Source: Reclinomonas americana ATCC 50394 (taxonomy: Eukaryota; Jakobida; Jakobea; Jakobida). From it: DNA of 51,616 nt. The notes beneath the pieces were generated by a model. That model did no database searches, had not been told where the DNA came from, and was given only the letters and a program-made list of their open reading frames with translations. Of the stretch, positions 11,515 through 26,200 are shown in pieces. Numbering within the stretch: position 1 is the first letter of the stretch; each line of letters starts with the position of its first letter. A program made the translations under genes and the position numbers. The stretch is taken from positions 277,409 through 329,024 of the forward strand of contig PS015032.1 in NCBI GenBank assembly GCA_048213135.1, given 5' to 3'.

Positions 11515-12262
11515 GACTGTGTAGCGAAACAGTGGCGATGGTAACCCACACGAGAAGAGAGACTTCCAGCGCCAGCGAAATAGAAAGCGAAACCCACCAA
11601 ACACATTTCAGACGCTGTGATCGTCGACGACTGTCTGACTGTACACAACCCCCAAATGCACTTGGGTCTACACACGCACGAAACACGCCAGTGAAGGCGA
11701 GAACATGCCAGCGAAGGCGAGAACAACCACCAAGAACACATTAGTGTGAATCCCACTCAGAAGATCTTTCTGACGCACGGAGGAGTGGAAAAGTGCGATG
11801 AGAGCTCATCGCAGCGCGAAACAATGAAAGTGCAAGGGTGATGGAGATAGTAACTGAGTATGTTTGTGTGTGAGTGAGAGAAAGAGAAGACATTAGCATC
11901 ACATGCCAGTTGCATCAAATACGGAGTCTATCTTTCACTCTCTCTCTCTCTCTCTCTCGCACACGCTCACTCACGCTTTCACTCCCTCGCATTCACTCAC
12001 TGTCTCTCTCTCTCTCTCTCTCTCTCTCACGCACACACACATACACACAACGCAGCCGCAATCATTCATGACAAGAGCACTCTCACTCCTTCTCTCACAC
12101 TCTCACTCTTTCACACTCACTCAAACTCACACACTAGCTCACTCACTCCATCTCTCACTCATACACTCTCTCACTCTCCCTGCAGCTAAGCAACGATTTT
12201 GCAACGGGTCGACCGACAGAATCGTGGAATTCCCTCACTCACACACTCACACACAAACACAC
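11515..12262. other. Intergenic, CT/CA-rich simple sequence
   Basis: No convincing exon. From about 11930 to 12260 the plus strand is dominated by CTCT and CACACT runs, immediately upstream of the PSMB4 start codon, so the promoter or 5' leader of that gene would lie here. Confidence 0.6.
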
Positions 12263-12892
12263 ATGGAGAGCGCACTCTTCGCCAAGGCGCGTCCACTGGA
12301 CACGCCCGCCGTCGACCCCAAGACGCACACCAAGTTGCGTCTCTCTCTCTCTTTCTCTCTTTGCGCGAGATGGCGCGAGAGTTCAAGTTTGTTCACCCAC
12401 CATGTCGCCAACCCGCGCTGCAGGTCGCCGACCGTCACAGGCTCCTCTGTGCTCGGCATCAAGTACAACGGCGGCGTGCTGATCGGCTGCGACACGCTTG
12501 GTGAGTGGGGGGAATGTCGCGCGCCATATCACACTCACACAACACGCGCGCGCACTTGTCTCTCACTTTGTGTGTGTTGTGCAGCCTCGTATGGCTCACT
12601 GGCGCGGTACAAGGAGATCAGCCGCATTCACAAGCTGGTGAGTCACGCGCGACTGTGTGTGTGAGAGAGAGACAAGTCAAATGCGCACAGTGCTCACATT
12701 GCGCGCGCGTGTTGTTTGCAGAGTGATCGATGTGTGTTTGCTGCCACTGGCGAGTACAGCGACTTCCAGTTCTTGTCGGAGCACTTGGATACTTTGGTGT
12801 TGCGTGCTTTTGTGTGTCGCGCGCGAGTGTTGAGTGCGCTGATTGTGTGTGTGTAACAGTCTGCGTGACTTTACGACGGATGATGGTGCAAC
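12263..12892 (+). CDS. PSMB4: 20S proteasome subunit beta type 4 (beta-7), 5' half
   Basis: Core-particle subunit of the 20S proteasome, non-catalytic in known eukaryotes. Exons 12263-12333, 12382-12500, 12585-12637, 12722-12798 and 12860-12892 join in phase. The first 117 residues match the family: TVTGSSVLGIKYNGGVLIGC, then SYGSLARYKEISRI and a GEYSDFQFL block equivalent to GDYADFQYL in other species. Donors are GTTGCG, GTGAGT, GTGAGT, GTTGCG and, after the last exon, GTTGCG again. The remaining ~120-140 residues, including the SPR...W and LG.VD regions, are not found before the next gene starts at 15072. They must lie in an N gap (13139 or 14594) or have been lost. The start at 12263 gives a short propeptide as expected. 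Confidence 0.88.
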
Positions 12893-13007
12893 GTTGCGTG
12901 TGAGACGGCGAGGGAAGGGGGATGAAAAGGGGATGAAAAGGGGAGGGAATGGGGATGAAATGGGAAGGGAATGGGGAGGGAAAGGGAAGAGAGAGAGAGA
13001 GGGCGTC

Positions 13008-13380
13008 TTGCAGTTGTTGCTTCTCTCGAGTATCACGTGCGAGTTGTGCCACACCTTCTCTATGTTATGTTGTTTTGCGGGAAAGGGGAGGAAAAGGGGA
13101 AAGGAGAGTGAGAAAGAAAGAAAGAAAGAAAGAAAGAGNNNNNNNNNNNNNNNNNNNNGAGAGAGAGAGAGAGAGCGTCTTGCTGCTGTTGCTTCTCGTG
13201 AGCACCACGTGCGAGTTGGACCGCGCCTTCTCTGTTCTCTTGTGTTGCGGGAAGGGGAGGAAAAGGCGAGGGGAGAGTGAAAGAAAGAGAGAGAGAGAGA
13301 GAGCGCGTCTTGTTGCTGTTGCTTCTCACGATGCGAGTGCCACACCTTCTCTGCTCTCTCTTGTTTTGCGGGAAGCGCTG
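13008..13380 (+). repeat. Tandem repeat, about 130-nt unit with purine tracts
   Basis: Three related copies start near 13006, 13174 and 13304. Each has GCGTCTTG followed by TTGCTTCTC, a cACGTGCGAGTTG-like middle, a CACACCTTCTCT-like part, TTGCGGGAAGgGGAGGAAAAGG and then a GAAAG/GAGA run. The first and second copies are separated by the 20-N gap at 13139, which probably collapsed inside the purine tract. Confidence 0.75.
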
Positions 13381-13549
13381 GTCGAATCGGCCTTTGGTCA
13401 CTCTCTGGCAAGCTGTCATTGGAATATGTTCTTGCATGTGCCACAGCTCTTTGCTGCACCTCTCCGTGTAGAATCTGCGGCAAGAGGAAAGGGGGGAGAC
13501 AAGGGAATGGGGTGCACAACGTCATGTATCACTCGTCTCTTCAAGCGTA

Positions 13550-14080
13550 AGGGTGTCTGGCACCTCACGCGTTCGCTCCTGGTCTTTTCTTTCTTTTGCC
13601 GCCCCCCTTGTGGGATGATGTCTGTCCTTAATGGCTTTCTGTCTATTCTTGCATGTACAACATCTCTTGTGACAGAAGGATATCCCTCCTTCGCTTCACC
13701 TGTTGCGGTCGTTCCTGGTCATTCTTGCTTGCGCCACACGTCTCTTGTGGCAGAAAGAGCTGGGTTGCTAGCGTCCACGCAAGTTCATTCCCCTCTCTTC
13801 CTCCTCGTGCCACCACTCTTCGCAGACGTAGCCGTTGTTGTCAGCGCATGCAATCTCGTTCCTGGTTGTTGTTGCTTGCACCACATCTCTTGTGTCAGCA
13901 AGAACCGTGATTGGCAGTTTTTCCTGCGTCTGTTCTGGCGTTGCACCTCTCGCGTTCGTTCCTGGCTTTCGCAGAAGGAACTGTGGTTGGCAGCGTGAAT
14001 GCAAAGTTCATTCCCGGCTTCTTGCTTGTGCCACCACACTTCTGGAGCGTACGTGCACGGCTGCTGTGATTTTTTGTCCT
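13550..14080 (+). repeat. Degenerate repeats related by CGTTCCTGG and CTTGTGNCAG motifs
   Basis: Motifs of the form GTTCNTTCCTGGT and TTGCTTGNNCCACA-TCTCTTGTG recur near 13570, 13710, 13850, 13955 and 14010, with intervals of roughly 50-150 nt. The copies are diverged and no frame is conserved between them, so they look like decayed tandem copies rather than coding repeats. Confidence 0.5.
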
Positions 14081-15071
14081 TCTGCTGCAGTGCAAGTTCT
14101 TTCTTTCCTCCATTCAAGTTGCAAGGTGTTTCTCTTCGTATCCACTTGCTGCTGTCCGAGGTCAGCAGGACTGCTCATTCTGCATAAGGCAGTGCCCGTT
14201 ATGGCAGCTGTCCTTCTGTTTATGTTGCTCCATGGAGCTGTGTGTCTTTGCAGCTCCCTATATCTGTTCCTTGGGGTTTGTGTGCACTTTCTCGTCAACT
14301 CAAGCCCGTATTCATGCATATTTTGCTCCTCTTGCGCTTGTGGTGTCATGTCTGCTCCTGTTGTGTATTTAGTTCGTTGTCCTGCATCCCCTGGGTTTTC
14401 GTTCTCAACCCGCTGATGTTGCAACTTCATGCCCTATCCGATCGTCTTGATGCTTCGCTGCTCTTGCTGTGCATTTGATCCCTTCTGCTGTATCTCTCAA
14501 GTCTCCTCCGTTGCTTTTTCGTGGCCCGCTTTCGTCTGTCTTGACTCCTTTGTTGCTCATCTCTCTGCTTCCGTCTGTCTTGATGCTTTGTTGNNNNNNN
14601 NNNNNNNNNNNNNTCTCTCTCTCCTCGTGTGCCAGATGCATTCATTGTGCGCAAGTGCGTGCATGCATCCCTCTGTACTCTCTCTCTCATCCCCCCTCTC
14701 TCTCTCCCCTCCACTCACCGCTTATCACTAAAGGAGATGTAGTGCCCACTAAGCACACGCTTTCCCTGCACACAAGCACACACACAGAGAGAGAGTAAGC
14801 ACACATCATTACTCTTTTCTCATCATCCTTGTGTGCGCACTTACGCAACTGCAAACAGTCCACGCTGTGCTCGCCCAATAATCCCACCTCGTCCCGCAGT
14901 CGACGAGGCAACACGCGCAAAGTGCACAAGTGCCTCGCACATTGTTGTTGCAAAGGGTAGCCGTGACCGCCCGCACTTTCAATTGCGGGTTACCCATTAC
15001 CTTTCACTTTCACACATACACTCAACGCAAGATGGCCGCCTCGCTTTACGACTCGGGGAACGGATCTCCTG

Positions 15072-16804
<1,733 letters not shown>

Positions 16805-16988
16805 GACGAACCGCGTCAGTGATGGATTCGGTGTATGTGTGTGTGAGAGAGAGGGAGGGAGAGGGGGAGGCGTGTTGGCGATTCCGCGCATAGTGGGGCT
16901 TGTGGCTGTTGCTGTTTGTGCAGTACAACAAACACTCTGCTCAGTGTACACTTTTTGAACTTTTTCCCTCGTCTCTCTCTCTCTCTCT

Positions 16989-17247
16989 CTAGTACCAACT
17001 TGTCGACGCGCCGTCATAGACAAAGAAGCCGGTCGTGTATGGCATTATTGTTGTGGTGGCGGTTCCGACAGTGACCACCATGTTGTTGGTCGACACGTTC
17101 TTGACCCACACGGTGAGGCCGTCGACTGCCGTCGTGATGGTAACGGCGACTGTCACAGGTGCCTGCAAACAAGAAAAGATGAGGCACAAGCGACGAGGTT
17201 GAAGGCAACGACGGTTAAAAAAAACTACGTACAACTCCTCCATTCGA
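16989..17247 (-). other. Giant gene 1, 15-nt microexon and C-terminal tip exon
   Basis: Exon 36 is 17247-17233, only 15 nt, encoding SNGGV between GTTGCG...CAG and GTACGT...CAG. Exon 37, 17162-16989, encodes 57 residues that begin APVTVAVTITTAVDGLTVWV and end in GFFVYDGASTSWY and a stop. The sequence looks like a compact beta tip or cap. Phase is kept across both junctions. Confidence 0.75.
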
Positions 17248-20200
17248 CTGCACATTGACAATTCAGGTGAGTAATTTTAAGGCATGCAAGTCAAGCAACA
17301 CAATCTCTTTCGCGCAACTTTGAGAATGACGATGGAGGGATCGGTGACTGTCTGCGATGCCATCATGTCGTCGATGATAATCACAGGCGTCAGCGAGAGG
17401 CCAGCTGTGCTCTTGAGTGTGCCAGCGACTTCAACATCGCCAGAAGTTGTCACTGAAGATCCAGTGATCGCGCCAGCCGAATCGATCGACGCCGCCGTCA
17501 ATNNNNNNNNNNNNNNNNNNNNNNNNNNNNNNNNNNNNNNNNNNNNNNNNNNNNNNNNNNNNNNNNNNNNNNNNNNNNNNNNNNNNNNNNNNNNNNNNNN
17601 NNNNNNNNNNNNNNNNNNNNNNNNNNNNNNNNNNNNNNNNNNNNNNNNNNNNNNNNNNNNNNNNNNNNNNNNNNNAAGCTGACACCCGTGATCGCACCAG
17701 CTGCGTTGATTGCAGCCGCTGTCAATGTCAGTGAATCTGCCGACACGGCGCCACTCGTGCTCACACTCAGGCCGTTAACAGCGCCACTGACACTGACACT
17801 GGCACCCGTGATCGCACCCGTCGCCACAATCACACCACCGCTGGTGATGGTTCCGCCGTTCAACGCGCCACTCGTGCTCACACTGCCGCCATTCACCGCT
17901 CCACTCACGCTCATACTCGTGCCGAGGATGGCACCGGCGGCGTCAATGGACGCGGCAGTCAGCGTGAGTGCACTGGCCGATACAGTCCCCGACGTGCTGA
18001 TGCCGGACGAGTTGATGGTGCCGCTAACACTGAGGCTGGTGCCCGTAATGGCACCGGCGGCGTTGATCGCTGCCGCTGTCAATGTCAGTGAATCGGCTGA
18101 AACCGCACCACTCGTGCTGACGCTCGCGCCATTCACGACGCCGCTGACGCTCATGCTGGTGCCGGTGATTGCACCGGCGGCGTTGATGGCGGCCGCCGTC
18201 AATGCAAGTGCGTTCGCAGACACCGTGCCGCTGGTGCTGACGCTCGATCCATTCACGACCCCACTGACGCTCAAACTGGTGCCAGTGATGGCACCACCAG
18301 AGTTGATCGCAGCAGCGGTGAGAGTCAACGAATCCGCGGACACTGCGCCACTGGTGCTGACACTGGAGCCGTTCACGACGCCGCTGACACTCAAGCTGGT
18401 GCCAGTAATCGCACCGGCCGCATTGATGGCGGCGGCGGTCAGCACGAGAGCATTGCCGGACACCGTGCCACTGGCGCTGACGCTTGAACTCAACACGGCG
18501 CCAGTGGTGGACAGCGTGTCGTCGCCGAACGAAAGCGTTCCTGCGCCGCTCCAGTCAGCAACAAGAGAAAATGGGGAGGCAGATCAGGACACCAGCAGAC
18601 CTCCCACAGCGTCCAGGTCGACAACAAACGGTGCTCCGGCCGCAAAGCGCAACTTGCTGCCGGCGGTGGTGCCAAAGGTCACCGCGTCGGTTACGGCGGC
18701 CAGTGAAGTAGTGGCCGCTGCACACCCCATACACACACACGGTCAGCATTGTTGAAAAGCAGGACGTATAGTGAATGAGCTCCACCACGCAACTAACGGT
18801 GGCCGTGGCGCCGTATACGCTAATGGTGGAAGTTGGAGTCGTGGAATCGCCAATTGTCAGCGTGGTCGCAGCGTCGAGAGTGAGCGAGGTGGCGCGGGCG
18901 ATGGTGGACGCCGCCTGCCCAACAGTGATGGCGGGTGCCGCCACGGCCACGGTATTCTGCAATGGCAATACGCAAGCTCAGTGGAAGGTTATCAACAAAA
19001 CACGACAAGGGCAGCGGCGACATACCGTGCCCAACAGCTGTGTGGCCTGCCCGCCGAGCCGCACGGTGGCGGTGGTGGCCACGGTGCCCACGCGGACCAA
19101 CGTACTGGCATCTGCAGCAGCGTCCACCGTGAGAATACGTGCGCGCATGCACATATACAAATTTCAAAAAGACGACGCACCGACAATGGTCGTCTGCTGT
19201 GCGGCATGAGCAGAATTGCCGATGGTGATGGTCGTGGCGGCCACTGTGCCCATGAGAATGTCGCCCGGAGCAGGCGCAGCGCCCGCATCAATGCTCCTGC
19301 GTGACGTAGCATCACAAGGCGTGAGGATACAACCGTGCGCCTGATTCACAGCACCGGACAAGGGGACGCAACACGTTGCCGCCGGTGCCAGTGGAATCTT
19401 GGCCGAGCAGTTGGGTCGCAGAACCGGCCGTCGCCGATCCGGTGGAGACGCGCTTCAATATGAAAGCCTTGGCTGTACTGTCTCCGAGTTGCACAATGGA
19501 CGAAGCGGCTCCCGCATCGAGACCTGCGCGAAAGCCAATCGTTAGACGGTGGGAGTGAGAGAGAGAGAAAGTCACCTCCACGCTCCTCACCAACAAGGAG
19601 CTGCAAGTCCGACTGCGACTGCACGCTAATGATACCACCTGTGGCACTCGTGGCGCTCTCGGAGCGAATGTTCGTTGTGCGCACATCGCCAACCAAGTGT
19701 GCTTCGCCGTTCACCTCCAACGTGCCCGACATGACAACCGCTCGTTGTGCCGCAATCTGCACCACGTCGTCAGCGTCAGCTGCGTCGACAAGCGTGCGCA
19801 TACATGCGGAGGTCTTGAAACTCACCGGGCTCTGCACCGTCAGACTCGCCGATGTATTGCCAATGACAACGGACTGAGCCGTCGCGCCCATGGTCACCGT
19901 CTGCGCAAACGGAAAACACATGGTGGGTAAACGGCAGAGCAAATTGTCGACAAGAGTGTGACGCAACGCTCGAAACAGCATCGAGAGTCAAAGCAGCATT
20001 GGTCGATGTGACGCTGACAGTCGAAGTGCCACTTACAGTCAACGCCGATGTGGCGGATATTGACAAGGTGCCATTCGACGACACGGTCGTGTCACCAACT
20101 TGAACAGAGAACTGCGCCAACAAGAGGCGCGTGTTAGTCACACGAAAATGTCTCAGGCGCACTGCGACCAGAAACAGCAAGCTCTCACCCGACCGCGCTG

Positions 20201-23200
20201 GCCAATGACAGCTCCCGTTGACACCTCAATGTCGCCATACAGCACGGTGCCCGTGCCAGCGCCATGAATTGCGCTCTCCAGACGAAGTGTTGGCGGCGGT
20301 ACGGTCGACGCCAAAGCAGACGCATGGCGGATGGTGAGCATAGCATTCGGCGCACCGATACGAAGAATGTTGTCCGAGCTACCGAGAGTCGCGGGCGACT
20401 GGAGTGTGACAGACGTGGCCGACAGCGTCATGGTGCTGGCGGCCAAGGCCAAAGTACCGCCCGTGTTGCCGACGGTTGTGGCCGACGTGGGTGCCGTTCC
20501 GAGGAACACGGCCCCGCCAGACGAAGTACCAGCACCACCAACCACATATACTCGGCCGCCGGTGACAGATCCGGTGGAATCTTGTCCGGCCAACGTGAAA
20601 TCGAATGGCGATCCGTTGACTCGTGGTCGTGTCAGCGTCAGATTCACACCAAGGCTGTCCACGTACACAATGCCATTGTTGGAGGCGAGCGAAAGCGATG
20701 TCGCGGCCGCAGATACAATCTGCGACACGGTAACCTTGCCGCCTATCGTCACGTCTTCGGCGACATTGAGCTGGCCAACATTGACGGTAAGCGATAACAG
20801 CATGACGATGGAGTAATTGCAATGCAGCAGGTGACACAACAGCTCCGAGCACGGAGGTGAGGATGCTTGCGCGAGAGATCGACAGTGACGTGAGAGCCGG
20901 GTCGGATGAGCCAACGGAGATGGTGGTGCCCTTGACAGTGACGGTGTCACCGGAAAGCTCCAACGCACTGCCCAAGACAGTGACCTGCGCACGAGCACAC
21001 ATGCGTTTGCGTGGTCAGCCAGGACGCTAATACGACAGGATGGGTAATTGCACAGATATACACACCGTTCCAGTGTTACGACCGCTCTCGCCGAGCTGCA
21101 AGGAAGCAGAGTTGCCCTGCCCTGGTGCAATCTTCAAGCTTGTGGCCGTGCTGCAGGGAGAGACGACACGTGAGTTGCATCGGTCATGATGCTGTGTTGT
21201 CGGGCACACAAATGAACACAAAACTTTCCGGCGCGATCAGGAGTGCGAATGGTAAGCAGCGCCTGGCCGCTGGGGTTCGTGTCGACGATAAGCGTCTGAG
21301 CTGGAGCAACGAGGCTCGACACCAGCGGCAACGGTCCGGTGAGTACAAGCGACCCCACCACCTGAAGAGTCAAGTGCAAGTCAACAATAGCTGTGACAAC
21401 AGCGTGGAAAGCACTCGCAGATTACCGTCAGACTTCCATTGGTCACCAAGCCACCGGAGACAACAGTCGTAGCAGCGGCCAGCGTGGTGGTACCAAAGCC
21501 GGCTCCGCTCTTGTGAATAGTCACCTGCCGACACAGCGAGAAGACAGTCAACGCCACGCAACCAATCGCCGACAATCGCAACCCCAATTGAGAAACGCAC
21601 GTTATTGGTGCTCACGGTTCCAAGAAGCAAGTCACCAGCCGCGCCGCTACTTGACGCGCCGCCATCCAGATACCTGCATTGTGCAACGGCCTAATTAGTG
21701 ACGCGTGCGCACCCTGGAGTCCAATGCATGGGGTCAAGCGCAGACGCAACAGAGGGCCACCATCGCCATTGAGTGCCGTTGACGCCTGGCCGGTCAGGTA
21801 CGTCGCATCGCCAGTACTCGCAGCTTGCACTGGACGCGACAGTGTGAATGCAGTGCCGGCAGCAGCCGTCAACGACAGCTACCAAGATTCAGTTAGCACA
21901 CAGAGTTACCGGCGACACAAAGTCAATGAATGTACGTCGCACCTGGCCGTTGGCGGGAGCGAGCGACAGAGCTCCACCGGCAGGCGACGCAAGGGTGGGA
22001 CAGGTCAGAGACGGTGCGATCACCGCGGCGGTGAATGTAGCCACTTCGTCAACAAGCAACTGCCGCAGCACAAGGCAAATCAAGTCAGCAAATCGGGACG
22101 GCGATGAACAAGCCTAACGAAATTGTTGGCAACTAACATTGCCCTTTACGCGAGTCGGCCGCCCGCTAGCCGCCAGCTGCACCTCAAACGCAGGATTCAC
22201 ACCGTCGGCCACGATGCTGATGTGCGAGCCCGACGAGTGCAACAGCAGCGACGACACGGCAGCCAACTCCACCGCTTGCGCTAGTGCCAGCACCTGCAGG
22301 CAGCAAGTGAGTCCCTCATTTTGCACACACACGTAATGAGTGCTTACAAGCGTTCTCACTTTTGCGCTCGTACGACTGGCTGCGCCGAGGATCAGAGTGC
22401 CGGGACCGGTCGTGCCGCTTCCTGGCTCCAGACTGAGATCGCCACCGACGCCAGTCGCCGACGGACGCTTGATGAAAAACGAAGAGCCCGGTGTGCTTGG
22501 TCCGAGGAGCAGGCCGTTCGTGCTCGGCGCCAACAACTCGCCAGTGCTCAGTGTGAGAGCAGCGCCGAGCACAGCTGTCGATTGGGTCTACGCATGCAAT
22601 GGTCAGCGCATGGGGAATAATGTCGACGATAGGCGTCGACAAACAGGTGACTCACCGACAGCGTGCCGACATTCACCGCACCGGTGGTCGACACTGTCGG
22701 CGTGCTGAAGGTCACCGTTGAGCCGGCATTCCCAATGACCACTGCGCCTCGCTGAGTGCCGATGCGCACTGTGCCATCGGCTCCGACGCCTACGCCGCCA
22801 TCCAGAACGCTGCAATGCGTGTGTGTGTGTGTGTGTGTTGCGCTGTGAATCATTCCGTGGCATGCACGTGCGGTCTGTGCCACTGTAGACGCAACATATG
22901 ACCGCCGACGCCCGTGCTCGACTGCTGGCCGGCAATTACCATGTTGGTGGCAGCCGTGCCCGAGGGACGCGAGAGCACAAAATCGCTTCCAGCAACGCCA
23001 AACTCCACGAGGTTGTTGAGACTCTTAACAGTGAGCGTGCCGAAAGAATTGGCAATGAACGGAGCCTCGACACCAGCGCCGGCGCTGAGAGGGACTGACG
23101 TCGACAGCGTTCCAGTGACTTGCAGATTTACGATGCTCACATTGCCGACGAACGACGAGGTGGCCGTCACCGTCGTCTGCGACAATCAAAAAAGGCAATG

Positions 23201-26200
23201 GTGAGCAGAAAAATAGACAAAATCCAGCCAACTACCCCCATCCTTTCGCATTCACCGTGCCGGCGATAGTCAGTGCACTTGATGAACTGCCAATGGTCAC
23301 CGCTCCACCAACGGCGGTGGTGAGAATACTAACGGTGCTGCCACCGATGAGGTTGGCAGTTGCTCCGAGCAAATTCAGGGTCGAGGTGCTCGCCAAGCCC
23401 ACATTCACGGGTCCGGTGGGTATTCCGAAGCTATCATTACCACCCCGCACGTACGCCGCACCACCGCTGCCAGCAAAACTCGACCCGCCACTAATGTACA
23501 CATCGCCACCGGCGGCGTTGTCGGTGGATGCTCCACCGAGTACCCAAAAGGCGCCAACGCCTGTTCCGCTGGGTGGCGATACTCGCTGCAGTATGAATGC
23601 AGAGGTGTCCTTCTCGCCAAAGTTCAAGCGCGACGACAGCGGATTGCCTGAGAGAGGCACCCGAAAAGCACGTCCGACGTCCAGTCGAATGTCGCCAAGT
23701 ACCGACAACACGGGGGCGTCGATTACGACACCACTCGGTAGCGCCTGACGGCCAATGACCACCTACACGGTCGCGAGACAAATGTGATTCACCGCGACTC
23801 ACGACAGCACTAGAACAGACAACAAAACCGACCTGACTGCCGGTCGCAGTGGCCAAGCGGACAACGCCTTCCGAGGTCACCGGTGTACCGGGGCCGCCGT
23901 CGATTAATCTGCACGCGCGCGCTCACTCATCAACAACTCTCTGCCTTTTTGCTCATGGCGCGTGATTGATGACCAACGCAACACATCACCGCCGACAGAG
24001 CCACCGGCTCCTTGCTGACCCACTATGTTCAGCGCCTGGCCTCCACCCACGACATTGCGCGGTCGGGTCAGCGTCAGTGCATTGGTGTTGTCGCCGAGTA
24101 GAATCGTGCCACTCGACGACGTCAACGAGAGCGAGTTGGCGACTCCCGGCAGCGATTGCACGCCGTTGGTCAGTATCGCCGCTCCGTTGAATTGCAGTCC
24201 AGTGTTGACCACGAGTTGGCCGCCGACTGTGACAGTGGCCGATGCCGTTCCCAACGTCACACTCGACGTCTGCACATCGACCAGAGTGCTGCCGGCGAGT
24301 CGTACCACGGACGCGGTGGCCAGCACTTCCGGAGTGCCCAAGGTGGCTGCGCCAAGCACCAGCCGTCCGTTGGCGCCACCGCCAGCGCCGCTACCGCCTT
24401 GCAAGCGGAGGTCACCACCGTTGACGGGCGCCACGCCGGTGGCTGCGGAGCGCGCAATGATAATTTGACTAGTGTTGCTCGATGGCTCCCCAATGAGGAG
24501 AGTCGCAGAGGCAGTCACCAGTGTGGCGCCTATTTCCAGCTGCAGATTGCTGGACACACGCACAGTCGGCGACAGAAGCCAGGCGGTGGAGCTAGTGGCC
24601 TTGCCAATGTAGACATCCGACGCGCGTGCGGAACCGATGCGCACGGCGCCCGTGGTGGTGGCGCCACTTCCAGCATCGAGATAGCTGCAGGCAATTCACA
24701 AGATCAATAACGCTGGTATGACCACGGAGAGAAAGAGAGAACGAGGAAAAAATGAACGCAACAGAGATCCCGTCGCAAAGCCTACGCTCATCTGATCCTG
24801 TCCCCAAATGTACAAATCCGCAGCCGCTCGCCCACTCACGGACGGTCTCTGCACGACAAAATCGACAGTGCTGCTGGTCGTGCCCAGCACCAATCGGCTA
24901 TTGGAAGGCGACAAAGCAAGACTACCGCCCAGAGTGGCCACGGAGCCCGTGGACACGACAACGTCGCTGTTCACAGTCAGCGACGAAGTGGTGACCATCT
25001 GTAGTGCGCGTCGAAAAGCAATCAGGCAACAAAAAACGAGAGGAGCACCACGGACTCGAATTGAGAGACACAAACACACCTGTGCAGCCACATTGACCGT
25101 GTTGCCGGAGCGTCCGAGTGCGATGTTACCCGACGTGCCTTGCACGCCAATAGCAATCGCCTGCGTGGCCTCGATTGCCGCCGATGCTGCGTCGATGCGC
25201 ACCGCACCCGTGTTGGAGGAGCCCAAGAACAGAGTGCCAGATGCCACAAACGCGCCTGTGCCGGGCGAGGGAGCGACGCGAATGCTGGCACCGGTTTGAT
25301 TCACGCCTGTGGGCGACGGTCGTGTGACTGTCAGCGTGGGTGCCGTGGTCAAATCACCCAGCTCAATCGAGTCGGCAGCAGACGACTGCATTGCCGTTCC
25401 CGAGAGGCGAAGCCGCGTGGTGAAGCGAGCCTCTCCATTCACCACCAGGTCTGTCGACGCCACCGCCAGCGTATCGAAAACGACTTGCGATGTGGTACTC
25501 GTGCCGAGACGCACGGATCCGGCGGTGCCGGTCCCAGAGCCACCGTTGAGAACTCTACATCAAAAGGGTGAGAGGAGCCCGGGATGCAGAACAAAGGGAG
25601 GGCCAACGCAACAAATCGCCACCACTCCCGCCCGTGTTACTCTGGCCAACGATCGTCAACGCGGTCGCGGCGGCGGCAGAGACGGACGGCCGCGTGAGCA
25701 GGACAGTGCCGGTGGCGCCACCAAACTCGAAACGGCCACTGGTGCTCGACAGCAATCGAAGACTGGTCGACCCAGCAGGCGCATCCACAAACGCCGTCGT
25801 CAGGCCGTTGGGTGTCAACAACTGCGCAGCCACAGTGAGTGTGTGCAATACTTGTGTGCGTGCAAACTGCCGCAGTGAGAACGCACATTGCCGACAATCG
25901 TGGCGGTGAGCGAAGCATTGCCGATACTGAGGGAGGTAGCCGTCGGCGCAATGTTGACTTGTGATTGCGAATCGATGGTGGTGGTGGAGACCGAGTCCAC
26001 AATGACCTGGGACGTAAGCGACGCATATTAGGTTCTCGTGTCTGTGTGACACGAATTCGGGAAACTGTTGCGTACCGCACTGGTGCTACTCCGTGTGCCG
26101 ATCAACAAGCGGCCGTGGACCGCCATGCCACCGTTCCCGCGACCTGCCACCAGCGCGAAATCGACTCCATTGGCTCCAGGCGCGGTAGCACTGGGCCGCG

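Larger units (their letters stand above)
12893..15071. other. Repeat-rich stretch after PSMB4, no exon found
   Basis: It holds purine-rich tandem units (13008-13380), degenerate repeats (13550-14080), N gaps at 13139-13158 and 14594-14613, and CT-rich sequence near 14620-14720. I searched all plus frames for the C-terminal half of PSMB4 and did not find it. The stretch could be a large PSMB4 intron or an intergenic repeat array. Confidence 0.6.

Noticed and set aside
12893-13138. Continuation of PSMB4 by read-through
   Set aside because: The frame after 12892 gives low-complexity Arg/Gly/Glu sequence with no proteasome motif, and a GTTGCG donor ends the exon.
17688-18755. 355-residue plus-strand open frame with Ala/Pro/Val repeats
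   Set aside because: It mirrors the 120-nt coding repeats of giant gene 1; the repeat keeps the reverse frame open as well.
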